A stretch of DNA of 64,000 bases from NCBI RefSeq assembly GCF_008123425.1, contig NZ_VSSS01000028.1, positions 1-64,000 of the forward strand, read 5' to 3'. How positions within the stretch are numbered: position 1 is the stretch's first letter; the number at the start of each line of letters is the position of its first letter. The notes under the pieces are model-generated. The model made no database searches and had not been told where the DNA came from. It worked only from the letters and a program-made list of their open reading frames with translations. Origin of the DNA: Bradyrhizobium rifense. Its GTDB lineage: Bacteria; Pseudomonadota; Alphaproteobacteria; Rhizobiales; Xanthobacteraceae. Positions 51,671 through 60,357 of the stretch are shown piece after piece. Position numbers and translations under genes: made by a program.

Positions 51671-53140
51671 TCAGGTCTTTTCTCTCGGCGAGAGCCGTCC
51701 GATCGCCTCATGCGCGATATCCTCCAGCGAGCGTCCGCGGGTCAGCGGTCCGAAGATGCCGATCGACAGCATCACCACGAGCATGCTGAGGGAAATGAGG
51801 ACGAAGACGCCCACCGTTCCAAAGTGCTGAAGGCAAAATGCAATCATGAAGCTGGTAAAGATGGTGGAGAGCCGACTGAAGGAATAAACGAAGCCGACGG
51901 CACGGGCGCGGATCGGTGTCGGATAGAGCTCTGCCTGATACGGATGGTAGGCAAACGACATCAGCGTATTCGCGCCGGTGATCAGGATGCCGAGCAGGAT
52001 CAACAATTCGGGCCGGGATTGGAAGGCGAACAACAGGCCGAGAACGACTGTCACGCCGGACGCGACGACGATCTGCCACTTTCGCTCGAACCGGTCGGCG
52101 ATGGTGAAACTCCACAACAGCGGCCATAGCGGGAACGAGACCGCAATCGCTGCGGAATAGAGCAGGCTCTTGGCGATAGAATGCCCCTGGGCGGCGAGCA
52201 GCGCCGGCAGCCAGTTGGTGAAGCCGTAGAATCCGATGGTCTGGCAGAAGTTGAAGACCATCAGCATCACAGTACGCGAGCGATACGCCGGCTGCCAGAT
52301 CTCGGCGAACGTCCCCTGACGGCCGATGCCGACGATACTGATTTGCGGTGCAGGGAGCGCACGTCCGGTTTCCGCTTCGATCTTCGTCTCGAGTGATCCG
52401 AGAATTCTTTCCGCCTCCTCGATGTCGCCCCGCTCAGCCAGCCATCGTGGCGATTCCGGCAGCCCCCTGCGAAGCCACCAGATCGCGATCGCTCCGGTGC
52501 TGCCGATCAGAACGAGCCAGCGCCACCCGGCGACATCCAGAGGGTCGATGGGTATGAGCAGATAGGCAAGGAAGGCCAGCAGCGGGATGGCGAGGTAGGA
52601 GATGGAATGAACGATGGCCGCCGCCTTGCCGCGGATATGCTTCGGTACGATTTCAATCAGGTAAGCGTCTATGGTTACGAGCTCGACGCCTAGTCCAATC
52701 CCTGCAAACAGACGGCACGCGTAGATGCCGAGTGCGCTCACCTGCAGTGCCATTGCCAGGGTCGCGATACTGTAGCCGACCAGCGCCCAGACAAATACAG
52801 GTCTGCGACCGAAGCGATCGGCCACCGACCCAAAGGCCGTCGCTCCGATGAAAAGACCGAGAAATGTTGCGGCGGCGAAGGTCGCCTGGCCTGAAAGGCC
52901 GAAGACCGCCTTGTCCGCGTCGGCGAAAATGCCGTCGCGAACGAGACCAACGGGGACATAGGCGGTTTGCGCGAGGTCGTAGACCTCAAAGATCCCCGCG
53001 AGCGCAAGCAAAATGATCTGTCGCCAGATGGTCGGCGATTCAGGAAGGCGATCGATGCGGGCCCCGATGAGCGCAGCGCTCCGCGCGTCGCGCGGCACCG
53101 ACGTGGTCGTACCGACCGCGGCCTCCATGAGCGCCTGCAT
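51671..53140 (-). CDS. MFS transporter, sugar/aromatic acid porter type
   Basis: A 489-residue importer-type MFS protein with 12 membrane helices. The loop motif GSVADRFGRRPVF and the mid-domain RGLPESPRWLAERGDIEEAERIL are typical of the sugar porter/aromatic acid:H+ symporter groups. The ATG at 53140 has GGGAGG nine bases upstream. It leads the operon with AtuA and DUF4387, so it probably brings in their substrate. The promoter faces the GntR gene across a compound palindrome. Confidence 0.9.
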   Translation of the reverse strand: MQALMEAAVGTTTSVPRDARSAALIGARIDRLPESPTIWRQIILLALAGIFEVYDLAQTAYVPVGLVRDGIFADADKAVFGLSGQATFAAATFLGLFIGATAFGSVADRFGRRPVFVWALVGYSIATLAMALQVSALGIYACRLFAGIGLGVELVTIDAYLIEIVPKHIRGKAAAIVHSISYLAIPLLAFLAYLLIPIDPLDVAGWRWLVLIGSTGAIAIWWLRRGLPESPRWLAERGDIEEAERILGSLETKIEAETGRALPAPQISIVGIGRQGTFAEIWQPAYRSRTVMLMVFNFCQTIGFYGFTNWLPALLAAQGHSIAKSLLYSAAIAVSFPLWPLLWSFTIADRFERKWQIVVASGVTVVLGLLFAFQSRPELLILLGILITGANTLMSFAYHPYQAELYPTPIRARAVGFVYSFSRLSTIFTSFMIAFCLQHFGTVGVFVLISLSMLVVMLSIGIFGPLTRGRSLEDIAHEAIGRLSPREKT

Positions 53141-53208
53141 ATGACCGTCCTCCCGATACGCGCACGTTCCCAAGGCGCGATGATGGCTCCATCTTTGAAT
53201 ACAATCCG

Positions 53209-53248
53209 ACAGATTGTCAACAATATGAAATTATTGTCGTCAATCTGT
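53209..53248. promoter_or_regulatory. 40-bp compound palindrome between the MFS and GntR genes
   Basis: ACAGATTG-N3-ACAATA-N6-TATTGT-N3-CAATCTGT, with every arm perfect. It can also be read as two tandem sites, ATTGTCAACAAT (53213-53224) and ATTGTCGTCAAT (53233-53244), 20 bp apart. Such ATTGT-N2-ACAAT sequences are common for FCD GntR proteins. It lies in the 172-base divergent promoter region and probably controls both directions. Confidence 0.75.
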
Positions 53249-53312
53249 TGAACTCAAAGCTGAATCGCCCTAGGCTGTCTCGATGATTGAGCTTCTAGGT
53301 GGCGGAATTGAC

Positions 53313-54035
53313 ATGAACGCAGCTGAAGGCCCGGGCCGTGCGCTGATAGATCAGACCGTATCCCAACTTGAGCATTTGATCTTTCGCGGGGAGTTGAAGC
53401 CCGGCGACAAGCTGTCCGAGCAGGCGCTGTCGTCGCGCTTTGGGATCAGTCGTGGGCCACTCCGCGAGGCGATCCGCAGTCTGGAGGGGCGACGTCTCGT
53501 CGAGCGGGTGCCCTTTGCCGGCGTGCGCGTCGTTCAATTGACGGTCGACGACATCGAACAATTGCTGGTGACGCGCGAGGCGCTCGAGGGCATGGCGTGC
53601 CGTCAGGCGGCCGAAAACATGACGCTGCATGAGACGCGGCAGCTGTTTCAGTCGCTTGCGGAACTTGAGAGGAAATTTCTCGAGGAGGGTCCGAGCGGCG
53701 TCTTTCGCAATGGCGCGGCGGACAATGATCTGCACATCCAGATCGCGCGGGGCAGCCGAAACCGTTGGCTGATCGATATTATTTGCGGCGAGCTCTATCC
53801 GCTTCTGCGAATCTGCCGGTTTCAAAGCATGATTGTCACGGCGAGCCAGAAGCATCGCGGCAAGGCGGTAAATCGCGAACACCGCGCGATCATCGAGGCG
53901 ATCGAACAAAGGGATCCGGACGCCGCCGAGCGCCTGATGCGCGCACATCTTGTGGCATCGCGCGAGAATCTCATGAAATGGCTGCGTCGGCAGGACGGTA
54001 TTGCGCGGACTCCAGCCCACCGTATGGAGGCATGA
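53313..54035 (+). CDS. GntR-family regulator, FCD type
   Basis: A 240-residue regulator. The N-terminal winged helix (TVSQLEHLIFRGELKPGDKLSEQALSSRFGISRGPLREAIRSLEGRRLV) is followed by an FCD domain with its His and Asp ligands (FRNGAADNDLHIQIA, NREHRAIIEAIEQRD). It is divergent from the MFS-AtuA-DUF4387 operon and probably represses it. The ATG at 53313 has AGGTGG about ten bases ahead; an in-frame ATG at 53283 is possible. Confidence 0.88.
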   Translation: MNAAEGPGRALIDQTVSQLEHLIFRGELKPGDKLSEQALSSRFGISRGPLREAIRSLEGRRLVERVPFAGVRVVQLTVDDIEQLLVTREALEGMACRQAAENMTLHETRQLFQSLAELERKFLEEGPSGVFRNGAADNDLHIQIARGSRNRWLIDIICGELYPLLRICRFQSMIVTASQKHRGKAVNREHRAIIEAIEQRDPDAAERLMRAHLVASRENLMKWLRRQDGIARTPAHRMEA

Positions 54036-54669
54036 CCGTCATCACGACCGGCGGCTTGCTTTCGGATCATCTTGTGATGCGGACGTCTCTGCGGGTGTTC
54101 GTGAGTAGCCACGCGCTTAAGCATTTCATCATTGATCGCTTGGGACGCATCTTCGTCAATGTCGGATCGCACAGCGACGACCGCATCACATAATTGCCGA
54201 TCACCAAGCCGTGTGCCGCAGGCGAGGGGCCGTCACCGCTCGCCTCCATCCTGATGTTTATGCTGCCGGCGAGTGGAATCTTTCCCGGCGTTCAAGCAGG
54301 CGCCACCACCAGCTCCGATCCTCTTCAATTATCGACAAAAAGCGAATTTTGGTATCGGTAGTTGCGCCTCCAACGCGAAGCCTTCTCCGGCGTTGAAGCG
54401 TCGAGAAAGGTGCGCCCTTGCCGATGTCCCGCATCGTGCCCGTTTCGCCCCAATACCCTGGCGAGGTCGATATCACAGCGCTCCGTTCTCGCGTCCTCGG
54501 GTCACGCTCCGAGCAAGCACTTCACGCTTGCTCCGATTCCTTCAAGCGTTGACCAGCCCCTTTTCACGATGGCGTGTTTCCAGCGGCGGCGCGCTTGCAT
54601 TTTTCATAAGCAAGCTTATCAAATTCATAAGCAAGCTCATCATAAGCTTACGTAGGAGTACCGAGAGCC
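54036..54669. other. Intergenic stretch before the MarR gene
   Basis: In 634 bases no ORF has a recognisable family or good ribosome site. The last 70 bases hold the MarR-type operator repeats. The rest shows nothing I can interpret. Confidence 0.5.
54605..54650. promoter_or_regulatory. Operator-like repeats before the MarR gene
   Basis: CATAAGCAAGCTTAT at 54605-54619 contains the perfect dyad ATAAGC-AA-GCTTAT. A near copy, CATAAGCAAGCTCAT, starts at 54626 (21 bp on, two helical turns), and CATAAGCTTA starts at 54641. They lie just before the TTG start at 54670. MarR proteins bind such dyads and repress their own efflux operon. Confidence 0.7.
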
Positions 54670-55152
54670 TTGGAAGCCGAATCCCCCACCCTTGGTTTTC
54701 TGCTGCACGAAGTCGCGCGGCTGCTCAGGAAGAGGTTTGAGCAGATTTCCCGCGAATCCGGGCTGACGCGATCGCAATGGCAGGCACTGGCCTATCTGGC
54801 TCAGAACGAGGGCATCAACCAAAGCGGATTGGCGGAACTCCTCGACATCGAGCCGATCACGCTTTCGCGCATTTTGGACAAGCTGGAGGCTTGCGGGTTG
54901 ATCGAGCGACATACGGATTCGTCGGACCGGCGGGTCCGTATCCTCCGGCTTGCGCCGGCTGCCCGGCCAAAGCTGATGCAGGCGCGCAAACTCGGCGAGA
55001 CCACCCGCCGCGAGGCGCTGACTGGTCTATCCGAGGCGGAAGGTTTGCACCTGCTGGAGACCCTCAAAGTTTTGAAAATCAACCTCACCGAAGCGTGCGA
55101 CTTCGGAGGAAAAGCAGAAGCGAGCAAGTCATGGGTAGTACCGGCGAAGTAA
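54670..55152 (+). CDS. MarR-family regulator
   Basis: A 160-residue MarR repressor with the winged helix RSQWQALAYLAQNEGINQSGLAELLDIEPITLSRILDKLEACGLIER and the wing SSDRRVRILRLAP. It is probably the ligand-responsive repressor of the following emrAB-type genes, as usual for this arrangement. The start is TTG at 54670; no ATG fits, and ribosome-site similarity (AGGAG) is weak in spacing. It overlaps the emrA start by 22 bases. Confidence 0.88.
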   Translation: MEAESPTLGFLLHEVARLLRKRFEQISRESGLTRSQWQALAYLAQNEGINQSGLAELLDIEPITLSRILDKLEACGLIERHTDSSDRRVRILRLAPAARPKLMQARKLGETTRREALTGLSEAEGLHLLETLKVLKINLTEACDFGGKAEASKSWVVPAK

Positions 55153-56438
55153 ATTCTAAACGGCACGGTGCCGACAGCGAAAAGGCCATCCCCCAGGGTG
55201 ATCCACAGGGCGCTGAGGACAAGGTCTATCGTTTAGCACGCCATCCGCCGGAGACGACGGACGCTCAAGGCACAGACGCAGCCGCCGAGCCGACAGCGAA
55301 AGAGCGGTCGGATGATCGCAAGTCGCCCGGCGAACCGCACCACCGGCCTGCGTCGGCCGCTCCGGGAGCGCCGAAAAAATCCCGAAAGCGGGTTCTGATG
55401 TTTGCCTTGTTGCCGGTGGCGCTAATGGTCGGCGGCTATCTCTATGTGACGGGGGGCGCTGTCATGTCGACCGACAACGCCTACGTCCAGGCCGACATGG
55501 TCGGATTGTCTACCGACGTTTCCGGGATTGTCACTAACGTACTCGTCCACGACAACCAGAAGGTCGCGAAGGGCGACGTGCTGTTCAAGCTGGACGACCT
55601 GCCATTTCGGCTGGCGCTGGATCGGGCTGAAGCCCAGATCGGAAACACCCGGAATGATCTTGTCGCGCTGCAGACCAGCTACCGCAACATGCAGAGCCAG
55701 GTCGAACAAGCCAAAACAGATGTCGATTTCAACAATGTCAACTTCAAGCGCCAGCAGCAGTTGATCACCAACGACTTCACGCCGCGGGCGACGTTTGACG
55801 CGGCCCGCAATACGCTGCAAGCATCACAGCAAAAGCTCGCCTCGCTGGAAGCGCAGCTTGCCGGAATCGCCGCAAACCTGAACGACAATCCGGATGCGCC
55901 GATTGAGAATCATCCACGTTACAAGGATGCGCTGGCCGCGCGCAACGAGGCCGCGCGCCAGCTGTCCCATACCGTTGTCAAAGCACCCTTCGCCGGAATC
56001 GTAACCAACGTGCCGTCGTTGCAGCCCGGCCAATATCTCGCTGCCGCAGCAACGGCATTCAACATTGTGTCGACCGATCATGTCTGGATTCAAGCCAGCC
56101 CGAAGGAAACCGAGCTGACTTATGTCAAGCCCGGACAGAAGGTGACGGTCGACGTCGATAGCTATCCTGGCGAGCGATGGGTTGGCACGGTCGAAAGCAT
56201 AAGCCCGGCGTCGGCATCGAGCTTTTCATTGCTTCCGGCCGAAAATACCAGCGGCAACTGGGTCAAGGTCGTCCAGCGCATTCCGATGCGCATCCGGGTC
56301 AACAATGCGCCCGACAAGCCGTCATTGCGCGTCGGCATGAGCGTGGAATTGAACATCGATACCGGACACGAGCGCGGACTGCCCAGCTTCATCACTGACC
56401 TGTTCAGCTCCTCGTCCCCGGAAAGCGAAAATGACTGA
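55131..56438 (+). CDS. HlyD/EmrA-type membrane fusion protein
   Basis: A 435-residue membrane fusion protein. About 80 charged N-terminal residues precede the membrane helix (VLMFALLPVALMVGGYLYV). Then come the barrel/lipoyl halves (STDNAYVQADMVGLSTDVSGIV, KAPFAGIVTNVPSLQPGQYL), a coiled-coil hairpin in between, and the beta-barrel end. STDNAYVQAD is a hallmark of EmrA. The long basic-acidic N-terminus is longer than in E. coli EmrA. It links the inner-membrane pump encoded next to an outer-membrane channel; the channel gene is not here. Confidence 0.91.
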   Translation: MGSTGEVNSKRHGADSEKAIPQGDPQGAEDKVYRLARHPPETTDAQGTDAAAEPTAKERSDDRKSPGEPHHRPASAAPGAPKKSRKRVLMFALLPVALMVGGYLYVTGGAVMSTDNAYVQADMVGLSTDVSGIVTNVLVHDNQKVAKGDVLFKLDDLPFRLALDRAEAQIGNTRNDLVALQTSYRNMQSQVEQAKTDVDFNNVNFKRQQQLITNDFTPRATFDAARNTLQASQQKLASLEAQLAGIAANLNDNPDAPIENHPRYKDALAARNEAARQLSHTVVKAPFAGIVTNVPSLQPGQYLAAAATAFNIVSTDHVWIQASPKETELTYVKPGQKVTVDVDSYPGERWVGTVESISPASASSFSLLPAENTSGNWVKVVQRIPMRIRVNNAPDKPSLRVGMSVELNIDTGHERGLPSFITDLFSSSSPESEND

Positions 56439-57972
56439 TTCCACGGCCGTCGAGGCTCGGCCGATCAACCGGCCGGCCATCACGGCCTGCGTGATCCTCG
56501 CCGTGATCATGCAGGCGTTGGATACCACGATCGCCAACGTCGCGCTTCCGTATATGCAGGGGAGCGTTTCTGCCAGCGCGGATCAGATCAATTGGGTGCT
56601 CACATCCTACATTGTGGCCGCGGCGATCATGACTCCGCCATCCGGCTTTCTCGTCAACAAGTTCGGGCGCCGGCGGGTCCTGTTGGCGGCGGTTACCGGC
56701 TTCGTTGTTGCGTCCGTCCTGTGCGGCCTCGCGCAGTCGCTGGTCCAGATCGTGGCGTTCCGCCTGCTGCAAGGCTTCTTCGGCGCGGCGCTGGTGCCGG
56801 TGTCACAGTCGATCCTGCTCGATATCTATACTCCCGAAGAGCGGGGATCGGCGATGGCGCTGTTCGGCGTGTCCGTGATGGTCGGGCCGGTGCTCGGCCC
56901 CGTGATCGGCGGCTGGCTGACGGACCATTACAGCTGGCGCTGGGTTTTTTATATCAACGTGCCGATTGGCGCGATCGCTTTTGCCGGCATCTCGTTCTTC
57001 CTGCGGGAAACCAAAACCAGCGCAGCCGCCAGGCTCGATTGGGTCGGATTTGGCAGCCTGAGTATCGCCATCGCCGCCATGCAGGTCTTTCTGGATCGGG
57101 GCGCGCAGCTCGACTGGTTTTCCTCCTTCGAGATCCTGATCGAGGCCGTCGTCGCGGTATCGGCGTTCTACGTCTTCCTGGTTCATACCTTCACGGCCGA
57201 CGATTCGTTCGTCAATCCGAAGCTGTTCCTCGACCGCAACTTCACGGTGGGAATGCTGTTCATTTTCATCGTCGGCATCACCTATCTGGCTTCGCTGGCG
57301 CTGATGACGCCCTATTTGCAAACGCTGATGGGGTATCCCGTCGTCACGGCTGGGCTCGTCATGGGCCCGCGCGGTATTGGGACCATGGTCTGCATGTTCC
57401 TGGTCGGCAGGCTGATCGGGCGGATCGACACCAGGGTCCTCCTCGTAATTGGTCTGCTGCTGACTGCGTGGGCGCTGTATGACATGACCGGTTGGACTCC
57501 CGACGTCTCGCAATGGACGATCGCGGTGACCGGTTTCATCCAGGGCGCGGGACTTGGATTTCTTTTTGTCCCGCTGACCACGGTGACCTTTGCCACGCTT
57601 GCCCCAGAGCAGCGGCCCGACGCAACCGGTCTGTACAACCTCTCGCGAAACGTCGGCTCCAGCGTCGGAATCTCCGTCGTTTCCTATCTCCTGACCAGGA
57701 ATGGCCAGATCAACCACGCCATCATCGGAAGCCATGTCACGGGGGTTAATCCCGGCTTCAGGAATAGCGTCATCGCACACGCGTGGAGTCCATGGACCGC
57801 CTCAGGACGGGCTGCCCTCGATCAGGTCATCCAGAACCAGGCTTCCATCATCAGCTACATCGACGACTTCAAACTGATGATGGTTCTCTCGCTGGGCGCC
57901 ATTCCCCTTGTGCTGTTGCTGCGGCGTGCTGCGTCGCAGGCAAGTAGCGACCATGCGATGGTCATGGAATGA
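56431..57972 (+). CDS. EmrB/QacA-type drug exporter, DHA2 MFS
   Basis: A 513-residue, 14-helix DHA2 pump. MQALDTTIANVALPYMQGS is the hallmark motif, followed by WVLTSYIVAAAIMTPPSGFL and GPVLGPVIGGWLTDHYSWRWVFYINVPIG. The ATG at 56431 overlaps the emrA stop by eight bases. With the MarR and EmrA genes it forms a multidrug-efflux operon under MarR control. Drug specificity cannot be inferred. Confidence 0.93.
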   Translation: MTDSTAVEARPINRPAITACVILAVIMQALDTTIANVALPYMQGSVSASADQINWVLTSYIVAAAIMTPPSGFLVNKFGRRRVLLAAVTGFVVASVLCGLAQSLVQIVAFRLLQGFFGAALVPVSQSILLDIYTPEERGSAMALFGVSVMVGPVLGPVIGGWLTDHYSWRWVFYINVPIGAIAFAGISFFLRETKTSAAARLDWVGFGSLSIAIAAMQVFLDRGAQLDWFSSFEILIEAVVAVSAFYVFLVHTFTADDSFVNPKLFLDRNFTVGMLFIFIVGITYLASLALMTPYLQTLMGYPVVTAGLVMGPRGIGTMVCMFLVGRLIGRIDTRVLLVIGLLLTAWALYDMTGWTPDVSQWTIAVTGFIQGAGLGFLFVPLTTVTFATLAPEQRPDATGLYNLSRNVGSSVGISVVSYLLTRNGQINHAIIGSHVTGVNPGFRNSVIAHAWSPWTASGRAALDQVIQNQASIISYIDDFKLMMVLSLGAIPLVLLLRRAASQASSDHAMVME

Positions 57973-58036
57973 AGCTGCATTTGCCGGGTTTCACGACTGT
58001 TGAACAAGACGACTGCCGAAGAGAAAGGAAACGCAA

Positions 58037-58264
58037 ATGAATAGAGTTCTGCTGGCCCTCGCGTTGCTCGCGAGCCTGTCGACGATGGCCTTTGCCCAGC
58101 ACGCCGGTAGCGATCAGGACGAGAAGGCCTGCATCCACGACGTTGAGCGACTATGCCGCAAGTGGATGGATCAAGGCGATTTCACCATTCTGGCCTGCCT
58201 GAAGGAAAATCGCGCTAAGCTGCATCCGTCTTGCCGAGACGTGCTGATCAAACATGGGCAATAG
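58037..58264 (+). CDS. Small secreted Cys-rich-repeat protein
   Basis: A 75-residue exported protein with a signal peptide (STMAFA/QH). The mature part carries one Cys-rich unit (ACIHDVERLCRKWMDQGDFTILACLKENRAKLHPSCRDVL) like a bacterial GLG1/FGFR-type Cys-rich repeat. AAAGGAAA precedes the ATG at 58037. Function unknown; copies are common in rhizobia. It follows the emrB gene at 64 bases but is probably separate. Confidence 0.8.
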   Translation: MNRVLLALALLASLSTMAFAQHAGSDQDEKACIHDVERLCRKWMDQGDFTILACLKENRAKLHPSCRDVLIKHGQ

Positions 58265-58292
58265 GATGCGCAAGAATGCCTCCGATCGGATT

Positions 58293-59846
58293 TCAGAGTC
58301 GATCCGCGCCCGCATCGATACCTTCCAGGGGACCGGCCGCGAACGGAATGAGCAACAGTCCGAGCAGCGCCACGCAAGCGAGGAGGGCCCAGGCTTCGTT
58401 GGCGCTGAGCGCGAACGCGGCCTTTTCGACCATGGGACGCAGATAGGCTTCAACCGTGGCATCGGAGACCTGCGGGGGGCGGTGGGTAAACAGCGTCAGG
58501 TCAAGCCCGATCGCCTGAGCCGCAGTCACATCGCCCGCAATCAGACGCTCGCGCAGAGCCTCGGCGTGCCCGCCGGTGCGCCCGTAAAGGATCGTATCGA
58601 TCAGCGCGATACCGATTGCGCCCCCGACGTTTCGCATCAGATTGAACAGGCCGCTTGCGTCGGGTACCCGTGATGCGGTCAGCGAACCCAACGCCAGCCG
58701 GGTCGGAGGCAGCAGGCAGAACATGATCGCAACGCCGCGCAAGACTTGCGGCCAGAACATTTCCTGGAAGTCGGCGACACGGCTCTCGAATGCGCTGCAA
58801 CCCAGTCCAATCGCGAACAGACCAAACCCCGCCGCCGACAACCAACGGGGATCAAACCTGCTTTCCAGCAGGCCCGCAACCGGCGCGGTGGCAAGCTGCG
58901 CAACGCCGGTGACGAGCATGATCGTGCCGATTTCAAATGCGTCATGATGTCGGACATAAGCGAGGAAGACCGGCATGAGATAGACCGAGCCGAACAATCC
59001 AATTCCGAGGCAGAAGCTCAAGGCGCAACCGATCGCAAACGAGCGAGATTTGAATGTCGACAGTTCGACCACCGGATGCGCGGTCCTGAGTGTTCGGATC
59101 GCGAAGACGGTTGCCGCGGCAGCACTCAAGACGATCAGGATGGAGCAGAACGGAGAGAGCCACCCGTGTTGCGGGCCTTCCTTCAGACCGATCTCCAGGC
59201 ATGCAAGCGAAACCGCAAGAAGTCCGAGAGACGGCACGTCGAGTGTGGCCAGATCAGAAAGCCGGGGTCGTTCGCGCGGCAGCAGCATTGGCGTGGCGAG
59301 TGCGGCGACCACGCCGGGGGCGACATTGATCAGAAACAGCCAATGCCAGGACCATGTGTCGGTGATCCAGCCACCAACCACCGGCCCGACCGTGGGCGCC
59401 AGCACGGCCATAATGCCGGCCATGGTGGTGGCAACGGGATGCAAACGGATCGGAAACAGCAGGAAGACAGCGGAAAAAACCGCCGGAATCAGCACGCCGC
59501 CAGCGAAGCCCTGAAGCACGCGGAAGCTGACAAGCGTCGTAAAACTGCTGCTGAATGCGCAACCGATAGAGGCGAGAGTAAAGAGGCTGATCGCAATAAC
59601 GAACAGCCATCGCAGCGTCAGAGCGCGCGTAAGCCACCCGGTCAGTGGAATGGCGATGATCTCGGCGATCAGATACGCGGTTTGAATCCAGCTCATCGCC
59701 TCTCGCGATATGGCGAGTGTACTCTGGATCGTGGGTAGCGAAGTGGCGACGACCTGAATGTCGAGGATCGCCATGAACATGCCAAGGCACATCAGCGCGA
59801 AGCCAAGCCACGTAGCCGCACTCGGCTCGATAACCCGTTCAGTCAT
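58293..59846 (-). CDS. DHA2-family MFS exporter
   Basis: A 517-residue, 14-helix DHA2 exporter. LGMFMAILDIQVVATSLPTIQ, WIQTAYLIAEIIAIPLTGWL and GPVVGGWITDTWSWHWLFLINVAPG are the family motifs. The ATG at 59846 overlaps the stop of the ICMT-type methyltransferase gene by eight bases, so it is the last gene of the polyketide operon and probably exports the methylated product or protects the cell from it. A membrane fusion partner is not in this operon. Confidence 0.91.
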   Translation of the reverse strand: MTERVIEPSAATWLGFALMCLGMFMAILDIQVVATSLPTIQSTLAISREAMSWIQTAYLIAEIIAIPLTGWLTRALTLRWLFVIAISLFTLASIGCAFSSSFTTLVSFRVLQGFAGGVLIPAVFSAVFLLFPIRLHPVATTMAGIMAVLAPTVGPVVGGWITDTWSWHWLFLINVAPGVVAALATPMLLPRERPRLSDLATLDVPSLGLLAVSLACLEIGLKEGPQHGWLSPFCSILIVLSAAAATVFAIRTLRTAHPVVELSTFKSRSFAIGCALSFCLGIGLFGSVYLMPVFLAYVRHHDAFEIGTIMLVTGVAQLATAPVAGLLESRFDPRWLSAAGFGLFAIGLGCSAFESRVADFQEMFWPQVLRGVAIMFCLLPPTRLALGSLTASRVPDASGLFNLMRNVGGAIGIALIDTILYGRTGGHAEALRERLIAGDVTAAQAIGLDLTLFTHRPPQVSDATVEAYLRPMVEKAAFALSANEAWALLACVALLGLLLIPFAAGPLEGIDAGADRL

Positions 59847-60357
59847 GATGCGCCACGCACAATGTCTCACGGGATGCGGCGAGGGCGCGGTTTTCGGCCC
59901 GTATGCGGATCGCAAGGACCGCAGCGTTGAGGATGGTGAAGACGATGGCCAGCAGCGGCAGACCCAGAACCAAAGGGAGCACAGCGATCTCGCCGGCAAC
60001 CACGGCATAGTTGGGATGCGACAGAAATCGATAGGGTCCCGCTGACACCAGCGGCAGTTCGGGCAGAACAATAATCCGCGTCGTCCATCGTGAGCCGAGC
60101 GTCCAGATGACCCAGAAGCGAAGGCACTGAAGGGCAAGGTAGCCGGCCAGGGCGACGACATTCACCGGTTGGTCGCGTCCGAACACCCACAGCGACAATA
60201 GCCAGGCTGCATGAACCGTGATGATCAACGGATAATGCCGGGGTGCCACCTCGACGGCGCCACGCGCCAGGAGCTTTCGCGTGTTAGCGCGCGAAATGAC
60301 GAGTTCGCCCACGCGCTGCAGCGTGATGGCGCCGAGAATGAGTTCAGCAAACGTCAC
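59839..60357 (-). CDS. ICMT-family methyltransferase
   Basis: A 172-residue membrane methyltransferase of the isoprenylcysteine carboxyl methyltransferase family with about four helices. The SAM site is GPYRFLSHPNYAVVAGE, and RAENRAL closes it. In Bacillus the BpsB member of this family methylates alkylpyrones made by the type III synthase BpsA. The start is GTG at 60357, overlapping the synthase stop (GTGA). The pairing with a type III polyketide synthase argues for the same chemistry here (inference). Confidence 0.89.
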   Translation of the reverse strand: MTFAELILGAITLQRVGELVISRANTRKLLARGAVEVAPRHYPLIITVHAAWLLSLWVFGRDQPVNVVALAGYLALQCLRFWVIWTLGSRWTTRIIVLPELPLVSAGPYRFLSHPNYAVVAGEIAVLPLVLGLPLLAIVFTILNAAVLAIRIRAENRALAASRETLCVAHHD

